Of a stretch of DNA of 24,114 nucleotides, positions 1 through 9,016 are shown piece after piece. The stretch is from the NCBI GenBank assembly GCA_036897485.1, contig JAYMTF010001335.1, positions 1-24,114 on the forward strand, given 5' to 3'. This stretch comes from Pelargonium nanum. Taxonomy: Eukaryota > Streptophyta > Magnoliopsida > Geraniales > Geraniaceae. The position numbers and the translations under genes were made by a program. Positions within the stretch are counted from its first letter, which is position 1. The number at the start of each line of letters is the position of its first letter. Under the pieces are notes generated by a model. That model was given only the letters and a program-made list of their open reading frames with translations. It did not search any database and had not been told where the DNA came from.

Positions 1-986
1 CACCAAGCGAATTGAAGGCAAAGTCGGAAAACAAGGTTTTGAATTTAATTTTTTATTTTTTTTTTTTTTTTTTGAATTTTTTTGGTTGAAATCTGGGTCA
101 GATATGGGAGTATTTTGGATGGATCTTGAATTGTGTGTTTTATTCTTAGATGTGTTTGCTAAATTTTTCACTGCATTTTCTGTAAATTTGATTTGTAGAA
201 TTTTGCTTCCAAACGCCATTCTTAGATGTGAATCATTCAAGACAATGGCGTTTGATCTTTGGAGTATATTTGATTTGTAGAATTTTATAAGTGACTTAGA
301 TCAAGGATCACCTTTTTTTGGCAGTTTAGTAAAAGCCTTTTCTCGGAAGTCATTGCCTTTGCAGCTAAAACAACATTTATGTTGTAACACACAGATACTG
401 TAATTTGAAGTTTCCTTAAACAATTTAGTGTTCATAATTTTATTCTTAAACAGTTATTTCATGGGGACGTTTATAGTGCGTATAAAAATTTGGCCTTTGA
501 GTAACATAATGGTTTTTGAAACTAGCTGATGTCTTCTAATTGTATATTGTTGGTGTTATTTTTTTAATAGAAGATTTCCTTTTGACTTGGTAGGGTAAAC
601 AATTGACCAAATTTTGCTTCCAATTGATTTATTTATTTAGATGTGTTTGCTAAATTTTTCTGTAAATATGCAGCACATCAACAAAATGCTTTATAGTTGA
701 CTCTCAGACAGATTCATTGTTGAACATTACCCATAATATTAAATTGTCAAAATTGAGGAGATGCAGTAAAAATTTTGTTCTTAGGATTGTTTTCATTCTG
801 AATTTAATTTTTGATTTTTTTTTAATTCTTTTGGTTGAGATCTGGGTCATATCTGGGAGTATTTTGGATGGATCTTGAATTGTGTGTTTTATTCTTAGAT
901 GTGTTTCTTCTGTAATGCGAGGAACCCAACTGCATCGATTGCTCAGCCGTGCACCGCAGCCTCGATGTTCACATCAGCTTCGTCAG
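1..986 (+). pseudogene. ARF-GAP (AGD8/9/10-like) gene fragment, broken
   Basis: ARF-GAP proteins stimulate GTP hydrolysis by ARF GTPases in vesicle traffic, through a CX2CX16CX2C zinc finger. Bases 12-35 read LKAKSENK, like the residues just before that finger, and end at a GT donor (36-37). After an intron ending in TTAG (898), the exon 899-986 reads MCFFCNARNP in one frame, then CIDCSAVHRSLDVHISFV in another, with the Arg codon split at a GT donor (987). The family normally has about eleven residues (TWASV..GIFL) between these blocks. About 31 nt are missing, which shifts the frame and destroys the CX16C spacing. Other oddities are a Phe where CFDC is usual and Asp for Gly in HRSLGVHISF. 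The bases before 12 also look shifted. The 5' end of the gene lies outside the window. The ARF-GAP identity is secure; that the gene is dead is inferred from the deletion. Confidence 0.8.
50..905 (+). repeat. Diverged direct repeats within the ARF-GAP intron
   Basis: The stretch at about 73-165 (TTGGTTGAAATCTGGGTCAG through TCTTAGATGTGTTT) recurs at about 821-906 with few changes, and the T-rich start of the intron recurs near 795. A shorter motif, GATGTGTTTGCTAAATTTTT, occurs at about 150 and 640. The intron therefore grew by local duplication. One copy of the TCTTAG acceptor context now serves the finger exon at 899. Poly-T runs (54-72) border the copies. Confidence 0.75.
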
Positions 987-1731
987 GTGATTTTTTTTTA
1001 AACTCTTAATGATTGGATTGTCAATCAAATCATTTGTACCTTTTCTTAATATATCCATATATAACTATGAAGTCCATCATATATCATAGTTCTAAAACAA
1101 AGTTTACACGAGATTTTAGTGCAGTTTTACCCAGGAGGTTCAATATCCTGAACTGAACTACGCATTTACATGACAGCAAAAGGAGGCCTGATACTACTTC
1201 CTACTAGGAATGACAAATAAAGATTTATATAAAATAATTTCAGTTCGGTCTCTACGAAACCATCTGTTTATTGTATTTATAAATCATGGGTTATTCTTAA
1301 TTTCTCCCCTTTTGAGAGATTAATTAGGATTCAAATTCCAGATATGGACGACAAGTATGTGAAGCTCATCAGTATGATGTATCCACCTAGGTCTGTACTT
1401 TTTGCAAATTTAATTTATTTTCTAATGTTTGTTTATATATATAATTTTTGAATATTTTAGTGAATGCCTTATGGTTGGGTTTTGGTGTTCTTTTTCCTCT
1501 GATGCTTTGAATGAAATTTTGTTTGGTACTACTTTGTTTGTTCTTAAATCCTAGCATTTGTTTGTGAAATATGATTTTCTGTCCTTAATTTTGTATGTGT
1601 TGGTCTTTTTGGCTATTGAGAGAAAGTGAGACATCAAAGGAAAAAGAATGTACAAGCTGATCTAAGTGTGTGTATATTTGAAATTTGAATAGTAATTTTA
1701 AACATGTAATTGACTGTTTTCTAACGTGCAG

Positions 1732-1788
1732 ATTAAATCATTCAAGCAATATGCAATTTATAAGAATGGGAAGGTTGAAGATTATTAA
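1732..1788 (+). pseudogene. Possible decayed ARF-GAP exon
   Basis: Following a TGCAG acceptor, the sequence reads IKSFKQYAIYKNGKVEDY and then a stop. This resembles the ARF-GAP stretch FFKQ(Y/H)GW..GGK.E.KY by sharing FKQY, GK.E and a final Tyr, and it lies downstream of the ARF-GAP finger fragment on the same strand. Between them, 1344-1392 reads MDDKYVKLISMMYPPR after a TTCCAG acceptor. That could be a much-decayed QLKMM..GGN exon, but the match is weak. The order and strand fit one decayed gene. The assignment is tentative. Confidence 0.35.
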
Positions 1789-1942
1789 CTTATTTCATAA
1801 ATTTATTGTTTTGTAATTTTATAATTATTCTGACACATTTGTATGCTTTTGTAATTATATTGTAAGAAATTTAGAGTAAGTAGTATGTATAAGAATTTTT
1901 GCTATTTCATCTCTGTAGTCTTATAATTTTGTTATTTTATAA

Positions 1943-2404
1943 TCTTACTTATTCTATATAAGAAATAGGTATCCATTGTATAAATGCGTATGAAAATGTT
2001 GCTTTTTTATTACAGTATATCAGTAGCAAAAAGAGTTGAACTGAGGTAAAAGTGGTATTGTTTAGACTCCACATCTTTTAAGATATTTTTTGAACTCATT
2101 CAAAAAATTTAAGATTTATGACATCAAAGTATTTTCATATGACTCATAAAAGTATTGTTAAACTATTGAACAAACACCGGGTTAGAAAATTAATATATAT
2201 TAGAAAAAATGAAGTATAATATATGTATTTTTATTAGTCACCAATACAAAATTTTAGTTAACATTATTTGAATTTAGACATTAAATTAGTGAATAATGAG
2301 ATATTTATCTATTAGATATATCAAGCATAGTGCAAAAGTAAATCTCAATTAACTAGATTAGAGTGACAAGTCGAGACCCGAGCAATGCCGGGTTCAAAAG
2401 CTAG
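1943..2404 (+). mobile_element. Probable non-autonomous Helitron; 3' end clear, 5' end tentative
   Basis: Helitrons are rolling-circle DNA transposons that begin with TC and end with a GC-rich hairpin a few bases before CTRR, inserting between A and T. Here ACCCG-A-GC/AAT/GC-CGGGT forms a hairpin at 2376-2393 with one bulged base. Seven bases later comes CTAG (2401-2404), followed by T. That is the expected terminus. The 5' end is a guess: AA|TCTTACTTATTCTATATAAG at 1943 has the right form and follows an A. No Rep/helicase coding is present, so the copy would be non-autonomous. The interior is very AT-rich, as is common in plant copies. Confidence 0.55.
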
Positions 2405-3440
2405 TTTTAAAGTATAAGGAACCAATATGATTAGCTGCAAGTTTTATGAAATTTAGAAAGATTAAAAAAGAAACATTTATGCTCTAAAAAAATCAGTTTA
2501 CAAAACAGAATAATTTTTTGAAAAAAAAAAACTATTATCATATGAATACATATTTATAGAGAAAAACATATAAATCAATATAAATTGTATGTAAAATTTT
2601 GTATTAAATCGAACAAAAGGGTATATTTTGACCAATAATCATTTGTTACCTTTTTTTAAAAATCAAATTCAAGAAAAATGAGAATTGAACATATTGAAAG
2701 ATGCAAATTAAGATTAAAAAATCCATCAATCAATTGATAGAACAAAGAAGTTTAAATTATTAAATAAACAACTTTTTTTATTTTATCAAACATGACAGAA
2801 TTTTTTTACCTAGGTTCTATCTCGAAAACACCTTTATTGTGTAACAACAAAAAATATCAGTAAAGAATTATATTTATTTAAATAAGAATTGCAAATATAT
2901 ATATATATATACACACATAAACACACATAAACTTATAAAACAAACAATAGAATAATACAGTTAGATTCATCTCACCGTGATAATAATTTGGTAGATTACT
3001 AATATGATGACATTGAACTTTTAAAAAAGCGAGTGCATCGTGAAGGTTTTATTTTGTTCTTCTTCTTTTTCGTGCTCTTCATCCTCATTGCAATAAAATT
3101 ATTGCAATGTTTTAAAAATGAGTATTTTGGATGACTGTGAGTGTTACCTCTATTGGTTCATATACTTGAGAAGAAAGACAATTTATTAAGAAATGTATAA
3201 ATGTCTCGAAACATTCGGGTTATGATTCATGTACATATCATACACAAGTGAAAATGAATTTTGACATAAAAACATGCATTTAACCAGTAAAATTTACATT
3301 CAATGCATTTGAGTGAGATGCATTATTTCATTTTTCTAATACATATCATGAATTTGAATATGCCGAGAATTATTCGAAAAAAATGAAGTGTAATAATTTA
3401 TTAATTATTTGCATAAAGAAAAATAAGAGATAATTACATA
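2405..3440. other. AT-rich intergenic sequence, no gene seen
   Basis: No coding frame or splice-like exon is visible. There is an (AT)n/(AC)n patch at about 2895-2930 and a perfect palindrome at 3086-3109 (listed separately). Confidence 0.6.
3086..3109. repeat. 24-bp perfect palindrome
   Basis: CATTGCAATAA, a two-base AA centre, then TTATTGCAATG: arms of 11 bp match exactly. It contains the ATTGCAAT motif twice. It could form a cruciform or be a small inverted duplication. No function is assigned. Confidence 0.85.
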
Positions 3441-3441
3441 T

Positions 3442-3700
3442 GACTACCATGTACTTGTCATCTTTTGCAATGAATTAACCTGAACTTTTTTTTTGTAACT
3501 TTAGACTACTCTGAACTATTTTCCATCCATTCAGTTAGTTAACTTTAACATAATTTTTTGAAAATGCAAATTTTACTATACTCCATTAGCAAAAGGTGAC
3601 AAGTACATGGTAGTCTATAGTTACAAAAAAAAAAGTGTGACAAGAAGAGCAAAATTGATATTTTTGAAAAATTAAGTCAAAGTTAACTAACGGAATGGGT
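3442..3700. mobile_element. Foldback / MITE-like inverted-repeat element
   Basis: GACTACCATGTACTTGTCA at 3442-3460 has an exact reverse complement at 3597-3615, and the match continues with few changes to about 3475 and 3582. A second inverted pair is formed by the GTTAGTTAACTTTRAC region (3533-3580) and the complement at 3650-3699. Poly-T/poly-A tracts with GTAACT..AGACTAC (about 3486-3517 and 3610-3640) are also complementary. The order suggests two copies of one short repeat joined head to head. No coding sequence is present. Similar CCTGAACTTT / GTTAACTTTGAC wording recurs near 15640-15690, so it belongs to a dispersed family. Confidence 0.6.
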
Positions 3701-3702
3701 GG

Positions 3703-5066
3703 TGATGCGTCTGTTTGACCTGGGTCAATGCAAACGCACTAGGTGTCGCGTTTCTTCTTGTCAACGTAAGCAAAGTTTCTAGCCTAAGTGTCCAAGTTTT
3801 ATGTCTAATTTCCAATATCCACTCTCCAAGTCAAGGTTATCTGAGTCGCGCGAACCTGTGATTTGCGCGAAGACAACACACCAAAGAACGAAGTACTCGG
3901 GTGGTGTTTCCAAGACTTCGCCTCAGACGTGAGAGTAAGTCTCTGTAGGATAACACGAATGCTCTTAAGTCTTAAGAGCTTTTCTAGAGAGAGAAAGCTA
4001 GAGATATAGATAAATTTGAGAGTATGAAGATCCCTCTCTCTTAAAAAGAGGGGGTATTTATAGGCTCTTAATACCTAGTGTCACATGTCGGTGTGTGATT
4101 GATTGTTGAAAGGTGAGGCCCATTTTGGCCCATTTGTGACTTAGCTTCTAGCGCATAGGGCACATTTCTCATGCGTTCTGGGTATGCTATGTGTCCCCGT
4201 ATGCCTCTCGCATGCCAGGGCGGCTCGCCAAAGCCCTTATGACCCTCTACCGCGTGGGGTAGCGTCATTTGGGTTTGAGAGAGTTGACATTGTTATAACT
4301 TGTTGGGGAGTCTCAAATGAGATCCGGCGAGGTAGAAGCCTTGCAAGGGTCTTGGAGAAGTGTGTTGTGTCGTTAAGTGATGTCCGGGATTGAAGGGGTC
4401 GACCGTTGAGTGTTGGGGGCACGAAACTTAGGCTGGGACGGACGATGCCGCATCATCGGGTCTCTGTGTCGCACCAAGTTGCACTATACCCGGCTCTAAT
4501 CCAGGTATAGTACCCATGTCGTGGCATGGGTGCTTGATGCCACGACATCTGAGATATACCCGCCGGTATACCATGCGATGCACGGCCCGAGTGAGTCTTC
4601 GGTTCGTCTTTTATTTGGGGTTCAAGGTGGGCATCCAAGAGATTTTTTGGAGCGGTTCTCATGCCTTTGGATGCTTTGTGCTCTCCGGGAAACTCTTGAG
4701 GCTCGCGGCCCATCTGAGCGGCTCTTGGGGTACCCGGGACATTTGGGCCACCCAAGGTGCATTGGTTATGCGTGAGCTGTTTGGAGCATTCTTGGGAGTT
4801 GGGGCCTTGTATGCATGGAGAACACTTAGAACAATTTTGGAGAGCTTTGGTCACGTTTAGGCCATCCAGGCAGGGTGCATGGCGCGAAGAGGTGAGTACG
4901 CCCGCGAGTATACACTCTATGCCATGGCATGGGATATTGGTGCATGTCGCAGCATCCGTGCCGGATATGGACTCTCGGGTCTAGGTCTAGTTCCTTGGGT
5001 AGCTTTTGGCCGCCACGTGTCATCATGTCATTCACTCTGAGACTTATGATTTTTCGGGTAACATCA
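3703..5066 (+). repeat. Candidate left LTR of the fossil element
   Basis: It starts TGATG and ends CATCA, a short terminal inverted repeat as in LTRs. A TATA-like box with context GGGTATTTATAGGC lies near 4051-4064. It contains a perfect 12-bp-arm hairpin at 4516-4548 (ATGTCGTGGCAT / ATGCCACGACAT) and a perfect palindrome ATGCCATGGCAT at 4919-4930. The usual tRNA-Met primer-binding motif is not seen just after 5066, which weakens the call. Confidence 0.4.
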
Positions 5067-6007
5067 GTTGCCCCCTACTCCAAGTGATATTGATTTATCG
5101 GTGTCGCGCTTGAGCAAATTTTGAAGCTTATGTCAATATTCTTTCCATGCGGGAGCCTCTAGGCGTGTCCCGGGTCTCGCCCTCTTGGTCTTATATAAAT
5201 AGTGGTTTGGGCATGGGTTCCTTCACCTTTGCAAGTTTTGAAATTTTTTGTTTCCATTTTCTCTCCTAAGTTGCTTGGAGGAAAAGTCTCAAAATTCTCT
5301 CTTGCGTACCCCATCCCATACTTAGGGAAAAAATCATTTCTTTCTTCCCCACTTTGCCATTTCTATACTTCAGGCAAAATTTGAATTTTTTCTCCCCAAA
5401 CTCAAGCATTTCCATTTTGAGAATTTTGGAGTTGGAGCTTTGAGCTTTGGGAAAGAGTATATTTGAAGAGTTGACTTCCCCCTCCCATTGCATAGAGGGC
5501 CTTCTTTTTCTTCTTGTTCTCCAAACTTGGGAGCTTCCATTGAATCTTAGAGCTTGAAGAATCATTCCTTGAAGTGTGTGAATGGGAGTTTTGGGAGATT
5601 AATTTCGTGTTCCACTCATCCCCAAGGACCTTTTCCACAAGTTTTGTGATCATAAGGTAACGTTTCATCTATTAATTTCTCAATTCAAGGCTTGAAAATT
5701 TGAGAAATTGAAGATTTTTGGGGCTCTTGTTCGTCACTGGATGCCGCGACATTGGTGTATTGTGCCACGACATGGGTCGACATGGTTCTGTTTATATCTC
5801 TCATGCAGCAACATGGTTGTCCCGTGTCGCGGCATCTTCTTGCTATGAGCGATTTTGAGCCTTTCACCCGCTTGTTAGCCTTGGTTCGAAATAGGTGGCT
5901 CTCATCGCTTGTCCTTGTTGTTTGATGTTTCTATTCCCTTGTCTTTTTTGAGATATTTTGGTGGTTGGACTTTACTTATGTACCCTTGAATTTGTAGGTA
6001 CCCGATT

Positions 6008-6901
6008 ATGGAAAGCTCATTTGAGTGTGATTTTGGCGCCTTATCGCCGATGGCCACCGATCCGATCTTTACTCCTATGCGACCTCCTGATGTAGTGTCC
6101 ACCCAGGTCCCTACCTCTTTATTGGTTCATCACCCTCTCTTGGGTGAGAATTTGGCAGTTGGGCCACCCAGTCTTTTGGGTGTCCCGGACGTGAGCTTGA
6201 GTAGGGTGCTAACTCAGGAGGAGATTAATGAGCTCTGGTTGGCTCATGGTATCAATCGTGGGGAGTTTTTCCCTCGCCTCTCGAGGGACCCTAGTGACGT
6301 AGCACTCTCCGAGAAGGAGACATTCTATTGGGCTTACTTTTTTGCGGGGCTCACGCTTCCACTTGACCCATTTTTGAAAGAGTTGATCACAGAGATGAGT
6401 ATCACCTTAGGCAACGCGTTTCGTGGTTTGATCAAGAGACTACATTCCTTTGTTGCGTTTTTCCATCTTCGGGGACGCGAGCCCACTGCATACTTGTTTC
6501 ACGTATGGTATTGTAAGTCCTCTCCGCAGAAGAATGATGACTATCATGCATCTGCCCTTCCTAGGCAGATCAGACTATTTGACTCCCACATAGATTGTTT
6601 TGATGATTGGACGGTGAAGAGGTTCTTCGTGGCTTCGAAGAGGGGATTCGGGTACCCTCGCGTCCCCAAGGAGACAATGTTGTTTTCTTCAAAGTTCAAG
6701 AGTGCCTTGAACCCTTACGATGACAAATCTCAGACCTTCTTGGAGGATAGGCTCAAGAGAGGTAGGGTCTATGATATGAGGTACCTCCTGAGGAGTGATG
6801 TTCAATTTTTCTCTGGAGCGCACCGGAGGCTTAACCCATTTAGTTTGCTTGGAGCCCAAGAAGAGGGACTTCTCCTGGCGCATTCATGGGGGCCCTGTTG
6901 A
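6008..6901 (+). CDS. Gag-like 'putative gypsy type transposon' reading frame (fossil element)
   Basis: A 297-codon open frame is the only long one in the element. Its middle (residues about 75-165: TQEEINELWLAHGI, FYWAYFFAGLTLPLDPF, LGNAFRGLIKRLHSFVAFF) resembles the plant-specific PF04195 'putative gypsy type transposon' domain. In that domain a helical region with a hydrophobic-Pro 'LP.HPF...' motif precedes a segment on structural-protein-like frames of large plant retroelements. Residues 1-70 are Pro/Ser-rich and low in complexity. The family assignment rests on remembered pattern, not a search. The element is considered dead. Longer reading frames on the other strand here overlap this one and look like shadows. 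Confidence 0.55.
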   Translation: MESSFECDFGALSPMATDPIFTPMRPPDVVSTQVPTSLLVHHPLLGENLAVGPPSLLGVPDVSLSRVLTQEEINELWLAHGINRGEFFPRLSRDPSDVALSEKETFYWAYFFAGLTLPLDPFLKELITEMSITLGNAFRGLIKRLHSFVAFFHLRGREPTAYLFHVWYCKSSPQKNDDYHASALPRQIRLFDSHIDCFDDWTVKRFFVASKRGFGYPRVPKETMLFSSKFKSALNPYDDKSQTFLEDRLKRGRVYDMRYLLRSDVQFFSGAHRRLNPFSLLGAQEEGLLLAHSWGPC

Positions 6902-6989
6902 CCCCGTTTTTAAGGATGAGTGTCTCCCCAGCCTCTGCACGTCTTAGGGTTCATGACTTGTGAGGTGTTGTGGACTCGGCGCGGCGAGA

Positions 6990-7145
6990 AGCCTTGAATG
7001 CCACTCGACTTGTGGGGAGCGTTGAAGGTCACTCAGAGCGGCAGGGAGCCTTAAAGGCCACTCGACGTGACGATGAGTCTTGGATATCACCCTGTGAGGC
7101 GGGGTACCATGAAGGTCACTCGGCGTGGCGAGGAGCCTTGAATGA
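6990..7145 (+). repeat. 29-bp degenerate tandem repeat, about 5.5 copies
   Basis: Units start at about 6990, 7018, 7047, 7076, 7105 and 7134, spaced 28-29 bp. The shared core is AGCCTTGAAKGYCACTCGRC followed by a G-rich stretch. It lies just after the gag-like frame of the fossil element. Confidence 0.8.
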
Positions 7146-7229
7146 TGATAGGATAAGCTCTCCAAGAGCACTGGACAATCCGAGCCGCGGTAGACTTGTA
7201 CGCATGTTGGTGCTGAAAAGAGGTCAGAA

Positions 7230-7690
7230 CCACGACATGCATTTTCAGGGTCGTGGCATGGGTGCTGGAGAAGGAATCCGCATGGCGAATCGATGACGCA
7301 GAAACTTTTCCAAGGCCACAACATGGGTTCTCTACACATATTCCTCCTATCTTCGAGCTCCCGTGCGCAATCGGGTGGAGCCTTTTGTTGGGGGCTTCAA
7401 TGGGTCTCCTAATCTTTCTTGGGATGACTTCTATGTCCTTGGGGACTTTTACTTAGGTGGTGAGTCGCTTGGAAAACTTTTGGGACATCCAGGGGTGCAC
7501 AGAGCATGCAACCTCATCGAGAGAAACTCGCGCGACGGATCAATGCTGCGGTATCGCTTCAAGGGCCACGAAATGGGAGCTCTAAGAGAATCCTGCACGA
7601 CGGACCAGTGCCACGGCATGGGCACGCTAGGAGGAATCCGCATGGAGGACCCATGCCGCGACATGTGTTTTGAGGGCCACGACATGGGTG
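7230..7690 (+). repeat. Block of hairpin-motif repeats (GCCACGACATGGG family)
   Basis: The motif GCCACGACATGGGT and its complement recur at 7230-7238, 7251-7259, 7315-7324, 7565-7574, 7609-7619, 7653-7664 and 7676-7685. GGAATCCGCATGG occurs at about 7273 and again 360 bp later at about 7633. The block is built of diverged units of roughly 60 bp, so several neighbouring motifs can pair (for example 7230-7236 with 7250-7256). Confidence 0.7.
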
Positions 7691-8097
7691 TTGTTTCGGT
7701 CATTCTCCACTTTTGGACATTCTGAGCGAGTTCCTTCTTGTGCTAAGTCTTTTGTATGATGTCTGCTGACGATTAGGCACCGAGGGAGGTCTTTGAGGTG
7801 TCTTTGGACTTCGGGAGACGGATTCGAGTGCGGACTCAGGAGGACGGGTCTGGGAGACAGACACCGGAAAGCTAACTCTGGGAGAATTATGGGGAGCATG
7901 ATGGGCTCCAATAGATCTAAGAGGTCTTCGGCGGAACCCTTTGAGTACTCGTGAATTTTAAGTGTTGAGAAGCTCCCAAGGTGACTAAGAGTCCTGGCAG
8001 ACTGTTTGACCTTCGAGAAAGGAGATGACGTGGCTCTCGAGCACCACGTGTTACGTTTTCATTTGTTGTAAGACTACTAATTTTTCGGATAATATCA

Positions 8098-9000
8098 CTA
8101 TTATATGAGCCCTCACCTCAGTTGCCACCACCATTGGAGCGTGTTGAGATTCATTCTTGTGGATGGAGCAACACAACTTGGAGTATGATTTAAAAGGCTT
8201 GCAAAACACTAAAACACTAGAAAAATATATCAAATCTAATAGAGCAAGATAATACAAGCTAAAAACACATAAAATCGGAACAAATACATGATAAATGAGA
8301 CGATAAACACTATAAAATATATCAAATCACGCACGTGTCACTAGGATTGAAATACAAGGCTTAGCTATTGTAAGGGTTGAAAGTGTAAACAGAACTAGTG
8401 TTGAGGTTTATGTAAGAAATAGTCCACAGTTCAGGGGTCACAACACAGTTAACCCAAATTAAATATTTGCAATAAAAATTCCACTTTTTCCCAGGAATTC
8501 CCAATTGAACAAGAAATTTTAAATACAATCAATGACGAATTTTGTATGCGATAATTATTGAATCTGCGCAAGGTATGATAGCTTTTTTTTTCTTCTTCAT
8601 TTTCTCGTCTTCCAAACATAGGTAAAGCTCCTCAATTTCCTTCAGTAGCTATTGATTTTTGTTACAATTTTTCTCTCCGGTCATCACTTCATCTTCATAA
8701 ATTTTCACTCCGAAATTTCTTGCAAAATTTCACTGTAAAATCTCTATCTGACTTCATATCTGTTTGGTTGCCGAGAAAATCATGAGTTCTGAACTATTTT
8801 TTTTTATAATAAAACCTGTAAGATTGTCTTCAATTTTTGGTTGCTCGCGATCTGTTTGATTGATGTGAATTCTGAATTCACTTTTATCTCCTAATTTTTA
8901 GGGATTTAATCATTGTTTGATATGTTCTCTTCTACAAGTAAGGTTATTGAATAATATTCTTTTTTACTTTTCCTTAGCTCTGCCTTTGGGGTTCTTTCAG
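8098..9000 (+). promoter_or_regulatory. PEX4 upstream region: promoter and likely 5'UTR with intron
   Basis: The region has no coding frame. A G-box-type ACGCACGTGTC at about 8332 could be a light/ABA-type element. A pyrimidine-rich TC tract near 8582-8616 is typical of plant 5'UTRs. A 5'UTR intron is likely from CATAG|GTAAAG (donor 8622) to TTCTTTCAG (acceptor ending at 9000), 379 nt. The transcription start cannot be placed by eye. Confidence 0.45.
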
Positions 9001-9016
9001 ATTCGTTGGAGCCAGA

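Larger units (their letters stand above)
3703..8097 (+). mobile_element. Decayed LTR-type retroelement (Transposase_28-like 'gypsy type' family), fossil
   Basis: This GC-richer block is bracketed by TGATG (3703) and a ...TATCA end (8097). Its parts are a candidate left LTR (3703-5066), an internal leader (5067-6007), a gag-like reading frame (6008-6901), a 29-bp tandem array and a hairpin-repeat block, and a right end. The last 54 bases of the candidate left LTR (ending at 5066) match the bases ending at 8097 at about 39 of 54 positions by eye, including CCACGTGT and ATTTTTCGG. No matching LTR start is clear on the right and no target duplication is evident. No reverse transcriptase, integrase or protease is seen, so it is a non-autonomous or gutted copy. 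The low end-to-end similarity suggests an old insertion. Boundaries are inferred. Confidence 0.55.

Noticed and set aside
86-280. Open frame of 64 codons on the + strand
   Set aside because: It lies in the AT-rich, duplicated intron of the ARF-GAP fragment and has no protein-like pattern.
4453-5035. Several overlapping frames on both strands in the candidate left LTR
   Set aside because: They overlap each other and the hairpin motifs. They arise from the GC-rich repeat sequence rather than from genes.
5875-5895. TGGTTCGAA-like tRNA T-arm
   Set aside because: No matching acceptor, D or anticodon stems could be found around it.
6944-7725. Frames across the tandem and hairpin repeats
   Set aside because: Their translations follow the 29-bp and 60-bp repeat periods, with no domain recognised.
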